DNA of 64,000 bases, from NCBI RefSeq assembly GCF_029846175.1, contig NZ_JARWAC010000014.1:124001-188000 (forward strand), given 5' to 3'. The stretch's first letter is position 1. Each line of letters starts with the position of its first letter. Made by a program: the position numbers and the translations under genes. Below, one piece after another: positions 35,917 through 44,731 of the stretch. Below the pieces are notes generated by a model that saw only the letters and a program-made list of their open reading frames with translations, was not told the DNA's origin and did not search any database. This DNA is from Sphaerisporangium sp. TRM90804. GTDB taxonomy: Bacteria > Actinomycetota > Actinomycetes > Streptosporangiales > Streptosporangiaceae.

Positions 35917-36669
35917 ATGTCCGGCCACTCCAAATGGGCGACGACGAAGCACAAGAAGGCCGTGGTCGACGCCAAGCGCGGCAAGCTGTTCGCCAAGCTC
36001 ATCAAGAACATCGAGGTGGCCGCCCGCACCGGCGGGCCCGACCCGGACGGCAACCCCACGCTGTACGACGCCGTGCAGAAGGCGCGCAAGAACTCCGTCC
36101 CGCTCGAGAACATCGAGCGCGCCCGCAAACGCGGCGGCGGCCTTGAGGCCGGCGGCGCCGAGTGGCAGACCATCATGTACGAGGGCTACGCGCCCGGCGG
36201 CGTCGCGGTGCTGGTCGAGTGCCTCACCGACAACCGCAACCGCGCCGCCTCCGAGGTCCGCGTCGCGATGACGCGCAACGGCGGCTCCATGGCCGATCCC
36301 GGCTCGGTGTCCTACATGTTCAACCGCAAGGGCGTCGTGATCGTCCCCAAGGGCGAGCTGGGCGAGGACGACGTGCTGGTGGCCGTCCTGGACGCCGGGG
36401 CCGAGGAGGTCAACGACCTCGGCGACTCCTTCGAGGTGGTCTCCGAGGCCGGCGACCTCGTGCCGGTGCGCAAGGCGCTGCAGGAGGCCGGCATCGACTA
36501 CGACTCCGCCGAGAGCAGCCTCCTGCCGACCCTGAGCGTCCCGCTCGACGAGGAGTCCGCCCGCAAGGTCTTCCGCCTCATCGACGCGCTGGAGGACAGC
36601 GACGACGTGCAGAACGTCTACGCCAATTTCGACGTCAGCGACGAGGTCCTGGCCAAGCTCGACGACTGA
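35917..36669 (+). CDS. YebC/PmpR-family transcription/translation factor
   Basis: 250 residues from ATG 35917. The N-terminal [20 protein letters not shown] and [12 protein letters not shown], and [19 protein letters not shown] are family hallmarks. Described YebC proteins act as DNA-binding regulators or, in some bacteria, aid translation of proline stretches. In actinobacteria it precedes ruvC, but here an acetyltransferase gene lies between. Length is normal. Confidence 0.95.
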   Translation: MSGHSKWATTKHKKAVVDAKRGKLFAKLIKNIEVAARTGGPDPDGNPTLYDAVQKARKNSVPLENIERARKRGGGLEAGGAEWQTIMYEGYAPGGVAVLVECLTDNRNRAASEVRVAMTRNGGSMADPGSVSYMFNRKGVVIVPKGELGEDDVLVAVLDAGAEEVNDLGDSFEVVSEAGDLVPVRKALQEAGIDYDSAESSLLPTLSVPLDEESARKVFRLIDALEDSDDVQNVYANFDVSDEVLAKLDD

Positions 36670-36679
36670 CCGGCGTCCC

Positions 36680-36708
36680 TCCCCGGCCGGCGCGCCGCCG
36701 GCCGGGGA
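36680..36708 (+). terminator. Terminator after yebC
   Basis: TCCCCGGCCGGC (36680-36691) and GCCGGCCGGGGA (36697-36708) form a perfect 12-bp stem with a 5-nt loop, 10 nt after the yebC stop. Confidence 0.7.
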
Positions 36709-36756
36709 CGGAAAACGACTCGACCGGCCCCCGCGCCGGCCCTAGGTTTGGCCGTT

Positions 36757-37920
36757 GTGGAAATCCGTGACCTCGCGGTCGACGACCTCGACGCCGTCCT
36801 CGACGGCCGCAAGCGGGCCTTCGGCCCCATCCCGGCGGGCGACGCCGGGCTCTGGCGTGAGATCGTCACGCCGATGCTCGGCGCCGGGCGCTACCTCGGC
36901 GTCTTCGACGGCACCCGCCTGATCGGCACCAGCAGGATCAACGACTACGACCAGTGGTGGCACGGCCGGCCGCTGTCCATGGGCGGCGTCGCCGGCGTCA
37001 CGGTCGCCCCCGAGGACCGCGGCCGCGGCGTCGGGCGGGCCCTCATGCGGGCCACCATCGAGCGCTGCGCCGACCTCGGCCACGTGGCCTCCGCGCTCTA
37101 CCCCGCGACCACCCCGCTGTACCGCGGCCTCGGCTGGGAGCACGCCGGGAGCCGCCACCGCGTCACGCTGCCCACCGAGGCGCTGCGCACGCTCGGCGAC
37201 GGGGGCGGCGGCGTCAAGCTGCGCAGGATCGGCCCCGACGACGCCCCGGAGCTGAGGAACGTCCTGGAACGCGTCTACGGCGCCTCGCGCGCCTCCGGGC
37301 CGCTGGGCTGGGAGGAGCGCGTCACCCGCCTCTGGCTCTCCGACGAGGACGACTTCGCCTACCTGGCAGACGACGGCTTCGCGGTCTACCGCTGGCACAA
37401 GGGCGACATCAACGTCGACAACCTCGTCGCCGGCTCCGAGGCCACCGCCAGGGCGCTGTGGTCGCTGGTCGGCACCGCGTCGACCGTCGCCTCCACCGTG
37501 ACCGCCAGCGTCGAGCCCGACGACCCGGTGCTGTGGCTGCTGCGCGAGCGCTCGCACGACGCGGTCCAGCAGGTCCGCTGGATGTTCCGCCTCGTCGACC
37601 TGCCCGCCGCCGTCGCCGCCCGCGGCTACCCGGCCGGCGTCACGCTCGACACCGTGGTGAGCGTCGACGACCCCGAGCGCCCGGCCAACTCCGGCGCCTG
37701 GCGCCTGGAGGTCTCCGGCGGAAAGGGCACGCTCTCCGCCGCCGGCGGCCGGGCCCCGGAGGCGCCGCGCTTCTCCATCGGCGGCGTCTCGGCCCTGTTC
37801 GCGGGCGTCCAGCCCGCCACCCTGCGCCGCACCGGCCTGGTCACCGGCGGCGCGCCGGCCGTGGACGAACTCCTCGGCAGCGCGTTCGCCGCCAAGCCCT
37901 ACATGATCGACTACTTCTGA
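36757..37920 (+). CDS. GNAT acetyltransferase, Eis-like
   Basis: About 387 residues from GTG 36757; TTG 36748 is in frame. The first GNAT domain shows the acetyl-CoA loop VTVAPEDRGRGVGRALMRA (R/Q-x-x-G-x-G/A). A second GNAT-like half (TVVSV...), and an SCP2-like C-terminal region follow. The chain ends in YMIDYF: in M. tuberculosis Eis the C-terminal carboxylate of a terminal Phe acts in catalysis, and that end is preserved here. Eis enzymes N-acetylate amines such as aminoglycosides or protein lysines. The natural substrate is unknown. Confidence 0.85.
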   Translation: MEIRDLAVDDLDAVLDGRKRAFGPIPAGDAGLWREIVTPMLGAGRYLGVFDGTRLIGTSRINDYDQWWHGRPLSMGGVAGVTVAPEDRGRGVGRALMRATIERCADLGHVASALYPATTPLYRGLGWEHAGSRHRVTLPTEALRTLGDGGGGVKLRRIGPDDAPELRNVLERVYGASRASGPLGWEERVTRLWLSDEDDFAYLADDGFAVYRWHKGDINVDNLVAGSEATARALWSLVGTASTVASTVTASVEPDDPVLWLLRERSHDAVQQVRWMFRLVDLPAAVAARGYPAGVTLDTVVSVDDPERPANSGAWRLEVSGGKGTLSAAGGRAPEAPRFSIGGVSALFAGVQPATLRRTGLVTGGAPAVDELLGSAFAAKPYMIDYF

Positions 37921-38150
37921 CCCGGCGACGCGTCGGTGGGAAGCGGGACGGAGAGGCCGGCGCCGCCGTACGTCGCGCGACCTGGTGATCGTTCCTGCGG
38001 GTCGCACTCGTGCCGACCCGGGTTCGGCGGCCGGATCACGAGACGCTTCCACAGGGCCGACACGGGCGGGCGTGCCGGGGTGCGCGGGTGGGTCGGTCGC
38101 GGTAGAGTTCGGGGCCGAACAGGTGTTCGGCGACTTTGGGAGGCGAGCCG

Positions 38151-38723
38151 GTGCCGCTGCCCGAGCTGCGGGTGATGGGGGTCGACCCCGGGCTCACCCG
38201 CTGCGGCCTCGGCGCCGTCCAGGGGCGCGCGGGCGCGCCGCTCACGCTGGTCAGGGTCGGCGTCGCGCGCACCCCCGCCGGGGACGACATCGGCGCGCGG
38301 CTGGTGGCCATCGAGGCCGAGATCGAGCGCTGGCTCGACGACGTGCGGCCCGACGCCGTGGCGGTCGAGCGGGTCTTCAGCCAGAGCAACCTGCGCACGG
38401 TGATGGGCACCGCCCAGGCCTCCGCCGTGGCCATCGTCTGCGCGGCCAGGCGCGGCCTGCCGGTCGCCCTGCACACCCCCTCGGAGGTCAAGGCCGCGAT
38501 CACCGGCTACGGCAACGCCGACAAGGCGCAGGTCGGTGCGATGGTCACCCGCCTGCTGCGGCTCGACGCCATGCCCAAGCCCGCCGACGCCGCCGACGCG
38601 CTGGCGCTGGCAATCTGCCACATCTGGCGCGGCGGCACCCAGAACCGCCTCGCCGAAGCCGTCGCCAAGGCCAGACGCCCCGCCGCACCGCGCGGGGCGC
38701 CGGTGAAGGGAGCGCAACGGTGA
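38151..38723 (+). CDS. ruvC: Crossover junction endodeoxyribonuclease RuvC
   Basis: 190 residues from GTG 38151 with GGGAGG 8 nt upstream. The four catalytic acidic positions are in [31 protein letters not shown] and [25 protein letters not shown] is the DNA-binding stretch. It cuts Holliday junctions processed by RuvAB. Its stop overlaps the ruvA start (GTGA). Confidence 0.96.
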   Translation: MPLPELRVMGVDPGLTRCGLGAVQGRAGAPLTLVRVGVARTPAGDDIGARLVAIEAEIERWLDDVRPDAVAVERVFSQSNLRTVMGTAQASAVAIVCAARRGLPVALHTPSEVKAAITGYGNADKAQVGAMVTRLLRLDAMPKPADAADALALAICHIWRGGTQNRLAEAVAKARRPAAPRGAPVKGAQR

Positions 38724-39340
38724 TCGCCTCGGTGTCCGGGCGGGTGGCCGCCCTCGGTCCCGACGCCGCCGTGGTCGAGGTCGGCGGCGTGGGGGTGCTC
38801 GTCCACTGCACCCCGGGCACGCTGGCCACGCTGCGAGCCGGGGAGGACGCCCGGCTGGCGACGTCGCTGATCGTGCGCGAGGAGTCCCTCACCCTCTACG
38901 GCTTCGGCACCGACGACGAGCGCACGGTCTTCGAGATGCTCCAGACCGCCTCCGGCGTCGGCCCCCGGCTCGCGCTCGCCATGCTCGCCGTGCACGCCCC
39001 CAACGCGCTGCGGGTCGCGGTCGCCACCGCCGACGTCAAGGCGCTCACGCTGGTCCCGGGCATCGGCCAGAAGGGCGCGCAGCGCATCATCCTGGAGCTG
39101 AAGGACAAGCTCGGCACGCCCGACGCCGCCGTCGCCGCGGCGCTCAACGGGCACGCCAGGGCGCCCGCCTGGAGCGAGCAGGTGCACTCCGGTCTCGTCG
39201 GCCTCGGCTACTCGGCCAAGGACGCCGACGAGGCCGTCGCCACCGTGTCCCCCGAGGCCGACGCCGAGATCGCCGCGGGCCGCGCCCCCCAGGTGGCGGC
39301 CCTGCTGAAGGCGGCCCTGCGGGCCCTGAGCAAGCGATAG
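38720..39340 (+). CDS. ruvA: Holliday junction branch-migration protein RuvA
   Basis: 206 residues from GTG 38720. OB-fold domain I ([20 protein letters not shown]), then the two helix-hairpin-helix motifs ([40 protein letters not shown]) and a C-terminal RuvB-contacting domain ([19 protein letters not shown]). It binds the four-way junction as a tetramer. It is coupled to ruvC and followed by ruvB after 7 bp. Confidence 0.95.
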   Translation: MIASVSGRVAALGPDAAVVEVGGVGVLVHCTPGTLATLRAGEDARLATSLIVREESLTLYGFGTDDERTVFEMLQTASGVGPRLALAMLAVHAPNALRVAVATADVKALTLVPGIGQKGAQRIILELKDKLGTPDAAVAAALNGHARAPAWSEQVHSGLVGLGYSAKDADEAVATVSPEADAEIAAGRAPQVAALLKAALRALSKR

Positions 39341-39347
39341 GGCCGCG

Positions 39348-40397
39348 ATGACCCCCGACAGAGAGCTCGTGTCCCCCGACGCCGAAGGCGACGAGCGGGC
39401 GATCGAGTCCGCGCTGCGGCCCAAACGGCTCAGCGAGTTCATCGGCCAGGCCCGCGTGCGCGAGCAGCTCTCGCTGGTGCTCGAAAGCGCGCTGCGCCGC
39501 GCCCGCCCGCCCGACCACGTGCTGATGAGCGGCTCCCCGGGGCTGGGCAAGACCACCCTGGCGATGATCATCGCCGCCGAGCTCGGCGCGCCGCTGCGGC
39601 TCACCTCCGGCCCGGCCCTGGAACGCGCGGGCGACCTGGCGGCCATCCTGTCCACCCTCGCCGAGGGCGAGGTGCTGTTCATCGACGAGATCCACCGCAT
39701 GGCCCGCCCGGCCGAGGAGATGCTCTACCTGGCCATGGAGGACTTCCGCGTCGACATCGTGGTCGGCAAGGGGCCGGGGGCCACCGCGATCCCGCTGGAG
39801 ATCGCCCCCTTCACGCTGGTGGGGGCCACCACCCGCGCCGGCCTGCTGCCCGCGCCGCTGCGCGACCGCTTCGGCTTCGTCGCCCACATGGACTTCTACG
39901 ACGTCGGCGAGCTGGAGCAGGTGCTGTACCGCTCGTCGCGGCTGCTCGGCCTGGACATCCCCGACGAGGGGGCGCACGAGATCGCCCGCAGGTCGCGCGG
40001 CACGCCCCGCATCGCCAACCGCCTGCTGCGCCGCGTGCGCGACTTCGCCGAGGTCCGCACCGACGGCGTCATCACCAGGGAGATCGCCTCCACGGCCCTC
40101 GACCTGTACGAGGTGGACGCCGAGGGGCTCGACCGGCTCGACCGCGCGGTGCTCGGCGCGCTGCTGCGCAAGTTCGGCGGCGGGCCCGTCGGGCTGTCCA
40201 CGCTGGCGGTCGCGGTGGGGGAGGAGCCCGAGACCGTCGAGGTCGTCGCCGAGCCGTTCCTGGTGCGGCAGGGCCTGCTCGCCCGCACCCCCCGCGGCCG
40301 GGTGGCGACTGCGGCGGCGTGGGGCCACCTGGGCCTGACACCGCCGCCGGACGCCTTCGGCGCCGCCGGGTATCCGATGCTCTTCGACACCCCCTGA
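39348..40397 (+). CDS. ruvB: Holliday junction DNA helicase RuvB
   Basis: 349 residues from ATG 39348. The AAA+ motor has Walker [16 protein letters not shown], Walker [10 protein letters not shown], sensor [19 protein letters not shown], and a C-terminal winged helix ([19 protein letters not shown]). It drives ATP-dependent branch migration on RuvA-bound junctions. Last gene of the ruvCAB operon. Confidence 0.97.
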   Translation: MTPDRELVSPDAEGDERAIESALRPKRLSEFIGQARVREQLSLVLESALRRARPPDHVLMSGSPGLGKTTLAMIIAAELGAPLRLTSGPALERAGDLAAILSTLAEGEVLFIDEIHRMARPAEEMLYLAMEDFRVDIVVGKGPGATAIPLEIAPFTLVGATTRAGLLPAPLRDRFGFVAHMDFYDVGELEQVLYRSSRLLGLDIPDEGAHEIARRSRGTPRIANRLLRRVRDFAEVRTDGVITREIASTALDLYEVDAEGLDRLDRAVLGALLRKFGGGPVGLSTLAVAVGEEPETVEVVAEPFLVRQGLLARTPRGRVATAAAWGHLGLTPPPDAFGAAGYPMLFDTP

Positions 40398-40765
40398 GCG
40401 CGCGGCAGGCGTTCTGACACGGCCGTTGACAAGCCTCCGGCGGCCTGCCGCCTCCGGCCGCCGCCCCGCCGCCCGGCGCCCCCGGCCGGCGGCACCGGAC
40501 GGCGGCCCGTCCCGCCGCGCGGAGTAGCCGGTGGGGGCGGGAGACCGGAAAGTTTCAAGGTTGCTGTATGGGGCGGTCACAGATCGGTGACAACGGGAAC
40601 TTTCCCGCCCGCTGAAGCGTGGGTTCGTTGCCGGGCTTTGACAAGCTCGCCTAAACTCCGTGGCTTGGCTGGCTGTGTACGCTGAGACGATCAGCGTGCC
40701 GCCGTGCTGCTCGCCGTCAGACAATCCGGCGCAGGCCGGTCAGCTCGTAACCGGAAGGAAGCCCC
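40398..40765. other. Intergenic region ruvB-yajC
   Basis: This 368-bp region has no gene. An imperfect inverted pair GGAAAGTTTC (about 40548-40557) and GGGAACTTTCC (about 40595-40605) is noticeable. TTGACA hexamers occur near 40430 and at 40638-40643, and CTAAACT at 40651-40657, but no correctly spaced -35/-10 pair is obvious. It presumably contains the yajC-secDF promoter. A GGAAGGAAG ribosome site precedes the yajC GTG. Confidence 0.45.
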
Positions 40766-41140
40766 GTGCAGGGCCTTGGATCGTTCGTGCCACTGATCTT
40801 GCTGGTCGTGGTCTTTTACTTCCTGCTCATCCGCCCGCAGCGAAAGCGGCAGCAGGAGCAGGCGCAGATGCAGAACAGCCTGACCCCGGGCGTCCGTGTG
40901 ATGACGACGACCGGCCTGTTCGCCGACGTCGTCGCCGTCGAGGACGACGACGTAATCCTTGAGCTGGCCCCCGGCGTGCGAACCCGGTGGGTCAAGGGCG
41001 CCATCGGCCGTGTGCTGACTCCGGTCGAGGACGACCCGGTGGACAATAGAGATGGCCTTCACGAGTCCATCGCCGACGAAGCGGCGACCGACGTCCCCGA
41101 CCGCCGGGGAGACGAGGGCCCGACCAGCCCGAGGGCCTGA
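40766..41140 (+). CDS. yajC: Preprotein translocase subunit YajC
   Basis: 124 residues from GTG 40766. One N-terminal transmembrane helix (FVPLILLVVVFYFLLI) is followed by RPQRKRQQEQAQMQ and the small cytoplasmic YajC domain (LTPGVRVMTTTGLFADVVAV). It associates with SecDF and SecYEG. The tail of ~40 residues is acidic and poorly conserved. It precedes secD by 44 bp. Confidence 0.93.
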   Translation: MQGLGSFVPLILLVVVFYFLLIRPQRKRQQEQAQMQNSLTPGVRVMTTTGLFADVVAVEDDDVILELAPGVRTRWVKGAIGRVLTPVEDDPVDNRDGLHESIADEAATDVPDRRGDEGPTSPRA

Positions 41141-41184
41141 AGGTAGGCTCGCCGCAAACCCCTTGACGAAAGAACTGACCACCA

Positions 41185-42939
41185 GTGGCCTCATCGACCA
41201 GTAGCCAGAGCAAGCCGGGGCGTGTGCTCCTGGCGCTGCTGGCGCTCATCCTCGCCATGGGCGCGGCGATGCTCCTGCAGCAGTCGTTCGTGCCCAAGTT
41301 CGGCCTCGATCTCGCCGGCGGCACCACGGTGACGCTCTCGCCGCAGACCGAGACCGGCGCGGCGCCCACCGAGGAGAGCCTCGACCTCGCCGTCAACATC
41401 ATCCGCGAGCGGGTGAACGGCAGCGGCATCTCCGACGCCGAGGTCGCCAAGTCGGGTGACAACATCATCATCTCCGTGCCCGGCGCGGGGTCCGATGAGG
41501 TCGTCAAGCGTCTCGGCACCACCGCCGAGCTGCGGTTCCGCCAGGTGCTCGCGTGGGCGCCGGCCGCCATTCCGCCCGGTGCGCTCCCCACCGCCCCGGC
41601 GACTCCGGCGCCGTCCGGCAGCGGCGGGGCCACCCCGGCGCCGTCCACGTCCGCCAAGCCCGGCGCGACGGCCGAGCCGGCGCCCAGCGGCACCCCGGCC
41701 GGCCGGGCGCTGTCGTCGGCGCTGACCGCCCCGACGCCCGCCCCCTCGCCGTCCGCCGAGAAGTCGGGCGAGGCCACTCCCAGCCCCGGCACCCCCGCGC
41801 CCTCGGGGCAGCCCTCGGCCCCCGCCGAGCAGGACCCGCTCGCCGGCGTCGACATGACCGGCATCGACCCCGCGGTGGCCGAGCAGTTCAAGAAGCTCGA
41901 CTGCGCGAAGAACGCCGGCCAGGGCACGCAGGACAACCCCGACAAGCAGTACGCGGCGTGCAGCGACGACGGCACCGCGAGGTACATCCTCGACAAGGCC
42001 GCGGTGAAGGGCACCGAGGTGTCCGGCGCCACCTCCGGCGTCGACTCCACCACCGGCGAGTGGATCGTCTCGGTCAACTTCAAGAGCAAGGGCGCCAGCC
42101 AGTTCGCGACCATCACCGGGCAGATCACCAGCGCCCCGGAGCCGCGCAACCAGCTCGCGATGGTGCTCGACGGCGTGGTGATCTCGGCCCCCACCATCGA
42201 GGAGCCCATCCCCGGCGGCCAGGCCCGCATCTCTGGCAGCTTCACGCAGGTGACGGCCGAGGCCCTGGCCAACCAGCTCAAGTTCGGCGCGCTGCCGCTG
42301 AAGTTCGTCCAGAGCTCCATCGAGGAGGTCTCCTCCACGCTGGGCGCCGACCAGCTGCACGGCGGCCTGCTCGCCGGCGGCATCGGCCTGATCCTGGTGG
42401 TCCTGTACTGCCTGTTCTACTACCGGGGCCTCGGCCTGGTCGCGGTGGCCAGCCTCGCGGTCGCCACGATCCTGACCTACCAGGCCGTGGTGATCCTGGG
42501 CCACAACGCCAACTTCCGGCTGTCGCTGCCGCACATCATCGGCCTGGTGGTCTCGATCGGCATCACCGCCGACTCCTTCATCGTCTACTTCGAACGCATG
42601 CGTGACGAGATGAAGGAGGGCAGGCGCTCGCTGCGGGTCGCCGTGGAGGTCGCCTGGGTGCGCGCCCGGCGCACGATCCTGATCGCCGACGCGGTCATGT
42701 TCATCGCCGCGATCGTGCTGTACTTCCTGGCGGTCGGCGGCGTCGCCGGGTTCGCCTTCGCGATGGGGCTCACCACGCTGATCGACATCGTGGTGGTGTT
42801 CCTCTTCACCAAGCCGTTCGTCGCGGCGCTGGCGCGGTCCCCGTTCTTCGCCAAGGGCCACAAGCTGTCGGGCCTGGACGCCGAGCGCATGAGCCGCGAG
42901 ACGCCCGCCGTCCGCACGACCATTCCGCAGGAGGGCTGA
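41185..42939 (+). CDS. secD: Protein translocase subunit SecD
   Basis: 584 residues from GTG 41185. Six transmembrane helices: the first near residue 10-30, then after the large periplasmic P1 domain five more from residue ~393, with the conserved FGLDLAGGTTVTL near the start and VVSIGITADSFIVYFERMRD in the pore region. The P1 domain contains a ~90-residue Pro/Ala/Ser-rich insertion (about residues 130-220). SecDF uses the proton-motive force to pull exported proteins. The stop and secF start share one base (TGATG). Confidence 0.95.
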   Translation: MASSTSSQSKPGRVLLALLALILAMGAAMLLQQSFVPKFGLDLAGGTTVTLSPQTETGAAPTEESLDLAVNIIRERVNGSGISDAEVAKSGDNIIISVPGAGSDEVVKRLGTTAELRFRQVLAWAPAAIPPGALPTAPATPAPSGSGGATPAPSTSAKPGATAEPAPSGTPAGRALSSALTAPTPAPSPSAEKSGEATPSPGTPAPSGQPSAPAEQDPLAGVDMTGIDPAVAEQFKKLDCAKNAGQGTQDNPDKQYAACSDDGTARYILDKAAVKGTEVSGATSGVDSTTGEWIVSVNFKSKGASQFATITGQITSAPEPRNQLAMVLDGVVISAPTIEEPIPGGQARISGSFTQVTAEALANQLKFGALPLKFVQSSIEEVSSTLGADQLHGGLLAGGIGLILVVLYCLFYYRGLGLVAVASLAVATILTYQAVVILGHNANFRLSLPHIIGLVVSIGITADSFIVYFERMRDEMKEGRRSLRVAVEVAWVRARRTILIADAVMFIAAIVLYFLAVGGVAGFAFAMGLTTLIDIVVVFLFTKPFVAALARSPFFAKGHKLSGLDAERMSRETPAVRTTIPQEG

Positions 42940-44009
42940 TGTCGCGCATCGGGGTAATCGGGCGCCGCCTGTACCGCGGCGAGGTCGACATCGACTTCGT
43001 CGGCCGCTACAGGCTCTGGTACTCCCTGTCCGGCGTGCTGCTGGCGATCTCCATCCTGGGCCTGGTGGTCCAGGGGCTGAACCTCGGCGTGGAGTTCAAG
43101 GGCGGCTCGGTCTTCAGCTTCGCCAAGCCCGCGTCCTCGACCATCGAGCAGGTGCGCGAGACGTTCCAGGACGCCGGCGTCCACCAGGTCATCGTCCAGG
43201 AGGCCGGCCCCCGCTGGCGGGTCACCACCGAGAGCCTTCCCGCCGCCGAGGTCAGCCGGGTCCAGAACGCCGTCGCCGGCACCTACGACATCCCCGGCAC
43301 CGAGATCAGCAAGCAGATCATCGGCGCCACCTGGGGAGGTGAGGTGCTGAACAAGGCCATCATCGGCCTGATCGTGTTCATGATCGCGATCATCCTGTAC
43401 CTCACCATGGCGTTCGAGTGGAAGATGGCGCTGGCCGCGGTGGTCGCGCTGTTGCACGACCTGGTGATCACCGCCGGCGTCTACGCGTGGTCGGGGTTCG
43501 AGGTGACCCCCGCGACGATGCTGGGCTTCCTGACGATCCTCGGATACTCGTTGTACGACGCCGTCGTGGTGTTCGACATGATCAAGGAGGTCACGGCCAA
43601 GCTCGGCGCGACCTCCAAGATGACCTACACCGAGGCCGCCAACAACGCGCTGAACCACACCCTGGTCCGCTCGCTGAACACCTCGCTGGTGGCGATCCTG
43701 CCGGTCGCGGCCATCCTGTTCATCGGCACGACCCTGCTCGGCGCCGGCACGCTGAAGGACCTCTCGCTCGCCCTGTTCGTCGGAATGATCGTCGGCACCT
43801 ACTCCTCGCTGTGCGTGGCGACCCCGCTGCTCGTGCGGCTCAAGGAGCGCGAGCCGAAGTACCTCGCGCTCAGCAAGCGGCTGGCCGCCAACCGCAAGGC
43901 CGACGTGCAGGACGCCCCCCGCGTCGTCAAGGGCAAGGAGCCGGCGGCGGCGGGGTCGCAGTCCTCCGCCACCGGCGCGAACGCCGGGGCCAAGCGCAAG
44001 AAGCGCTGA
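42939..44009 (+). CDS. secF: Protein translocase subunit SecF
   Basis: 356 residues from ATG 42939. Typical SecF features: LGVEFKGGSVFSF after the first helix, then FLTILGYSLYDAVVVFDMIK in the fourth helix region, with six membrane spans in all. A Lys/Ala-rich cytoplasmic tail ends the chain. It pairs with SecD. The operon ends here, followed by a long perfect hairpin. Confidence 0.95.
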   Translation: MSRIGVIGRRLYRGEVDIDFVGRYRLWYSLSGVLLAISILGLVVQGLNLGVEFKGGSVFSFAKPASSTIEQVRETFQDAGVHQVIVQEAGPRWRVTTESLPAAEVSRVQNAVAGTYDIPGTEISKQIIGATWGGEVLNKAIIGLIVFMIAIILYLTMAFEWKMALAAVVALLHDLVITAGVYAWSGFEVTPATMLGFLTILGYSLYDAVVVFDMIKEVTAKLGATSKMTYTEAANNALNHTLVRSLNTSLVAILPVAAILFIGTTLLGAGTLKDLSLALFVGMIVGTYSSLCVATPLLVRLKEREPKYLALSKRLAANRKADVQDAPRVVKGKEPAAAGSQSSATGANAGAKRKKR

Positions 44010-44081
44010 CGACCGGGCGCCGCCGCGAGGCCCCTCCCGCCCGGGAGGGCCCTGGCGCGGCGCCCGGCCCGAGGCACCACC

Positions 44082-44120
44082 GACGCGCCCCCGCGACACC
44101 CGGTGTCGCGGGGGCGCGTC
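44082..44120 (+). terminator. Very strong hairpin between secF and apt
   Basis: GACGCGCCCCCGCGACACC (44082-44100) is exactly inverted at 44102-44120 around one central base: a 39-nt perfect palindrome with odd centre. It lies 73 nt after the secF stop and only 22 nt before the apt ATG. It can end the secDF transcript, but if apt is transcribed from upstream it would sit in the 5' leader and could attenuate apt. Confidence 0.75.
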
Positions 44121-44142
44121 GCCGCCGGGAAGGATCCCCCAG

Positions 44143-44661
44143 ATGCGCGACCTGACCGAGCTGATCCTCGACCTGATCAGGGACGTCCCCGACTACCCCA
44201 AGCCCGGCATCGTCTTCAAGGACATCACCCCGCTGCTGGCCGACCACGCCGCCTTCTCGGCCGTGATCGACGCCCTGGCCGAGGGCCTGGACGTCGACAA
44301 GGTCGTCGGCATCGAGGCCCGGGGCTTCATCCTCGCCGCCCCGGTGGCCCTGCGCGCGGGGGCCGGTTTCGTCCCCATCCGCAAGAAGGGCAAGCTGCCC
44401 GCGGCGACGTTCGACGCCTCCTACGACCTGGAGTACGGCTCGGCGGTGATCGAGGTGCACCGCGACGCCTTCGCCCCGGGCGAGCGCGTGCTCGTCGTCG
44501 ACGACGTGCTCGCCACCGGCGGCACCGCCCGGGCGGCGGTCGAGCTGGTCAACCGCGCGGGCGCCCACGTGGTGGGCGTCTCGGTGCTGATGGAGCTCGC
44601 CTTCCTCAAGGGCCGCGAGCGGCTCGACGGCGTCGAGCCGCGGGCTCTGGTCGTCGTCTGA
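44143..44661 (+). CDS. apt: Adenine phosphoribosyltransferase
   Basis: 172 residues from ATG 44143. The PRPP-binding motif is VLVVDDVLATGGTARAAVEL; the N-terminal PDYPKPGIVFKDITPLLAD and VGIEARGFILAAPVAL are typical of Apt. It converts adenine and PRPP to AMP. The gene lies between secF and the ppGpp synthetase gene, a conserved actinobacterial arrangement that links purine salvage with the stringent response. Confidence 0.95.
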   Translation: MRDLTELILDLIRDVPDYPKPGIVFKDITPLLADHAAFSAVIDALAEGLDVDKVVGIEARGFILAAPVALRAGAGFVPIRKKGKLPAATFDASYDLEYGSAVIEVHRDAFAPGERVLVVDDVLATGGTARAAVELVNRAGAHVVGVSVLMELAFLKGRERLDGVEPRALVVV

Positions 44662-44694
44662 TCGGCTCGCGGAAGACGGGCCCCGCACCACGGA

Positions 44695-44700
44695 TACACT
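44695..44700 (+). promoter_or_regulatory. Possible -10 element of the rel gene
   Basis: TACACT, 32 nt before the GTG start of rel, fits a housekeeping -10 hexamer in an otherwise GC-rich gap. No clear -35 accompanies it. Confidence 0.3.
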
Positions 44701-44731
44701 GGAGCATCTGGACTCGACGTGAGGAGTCTGA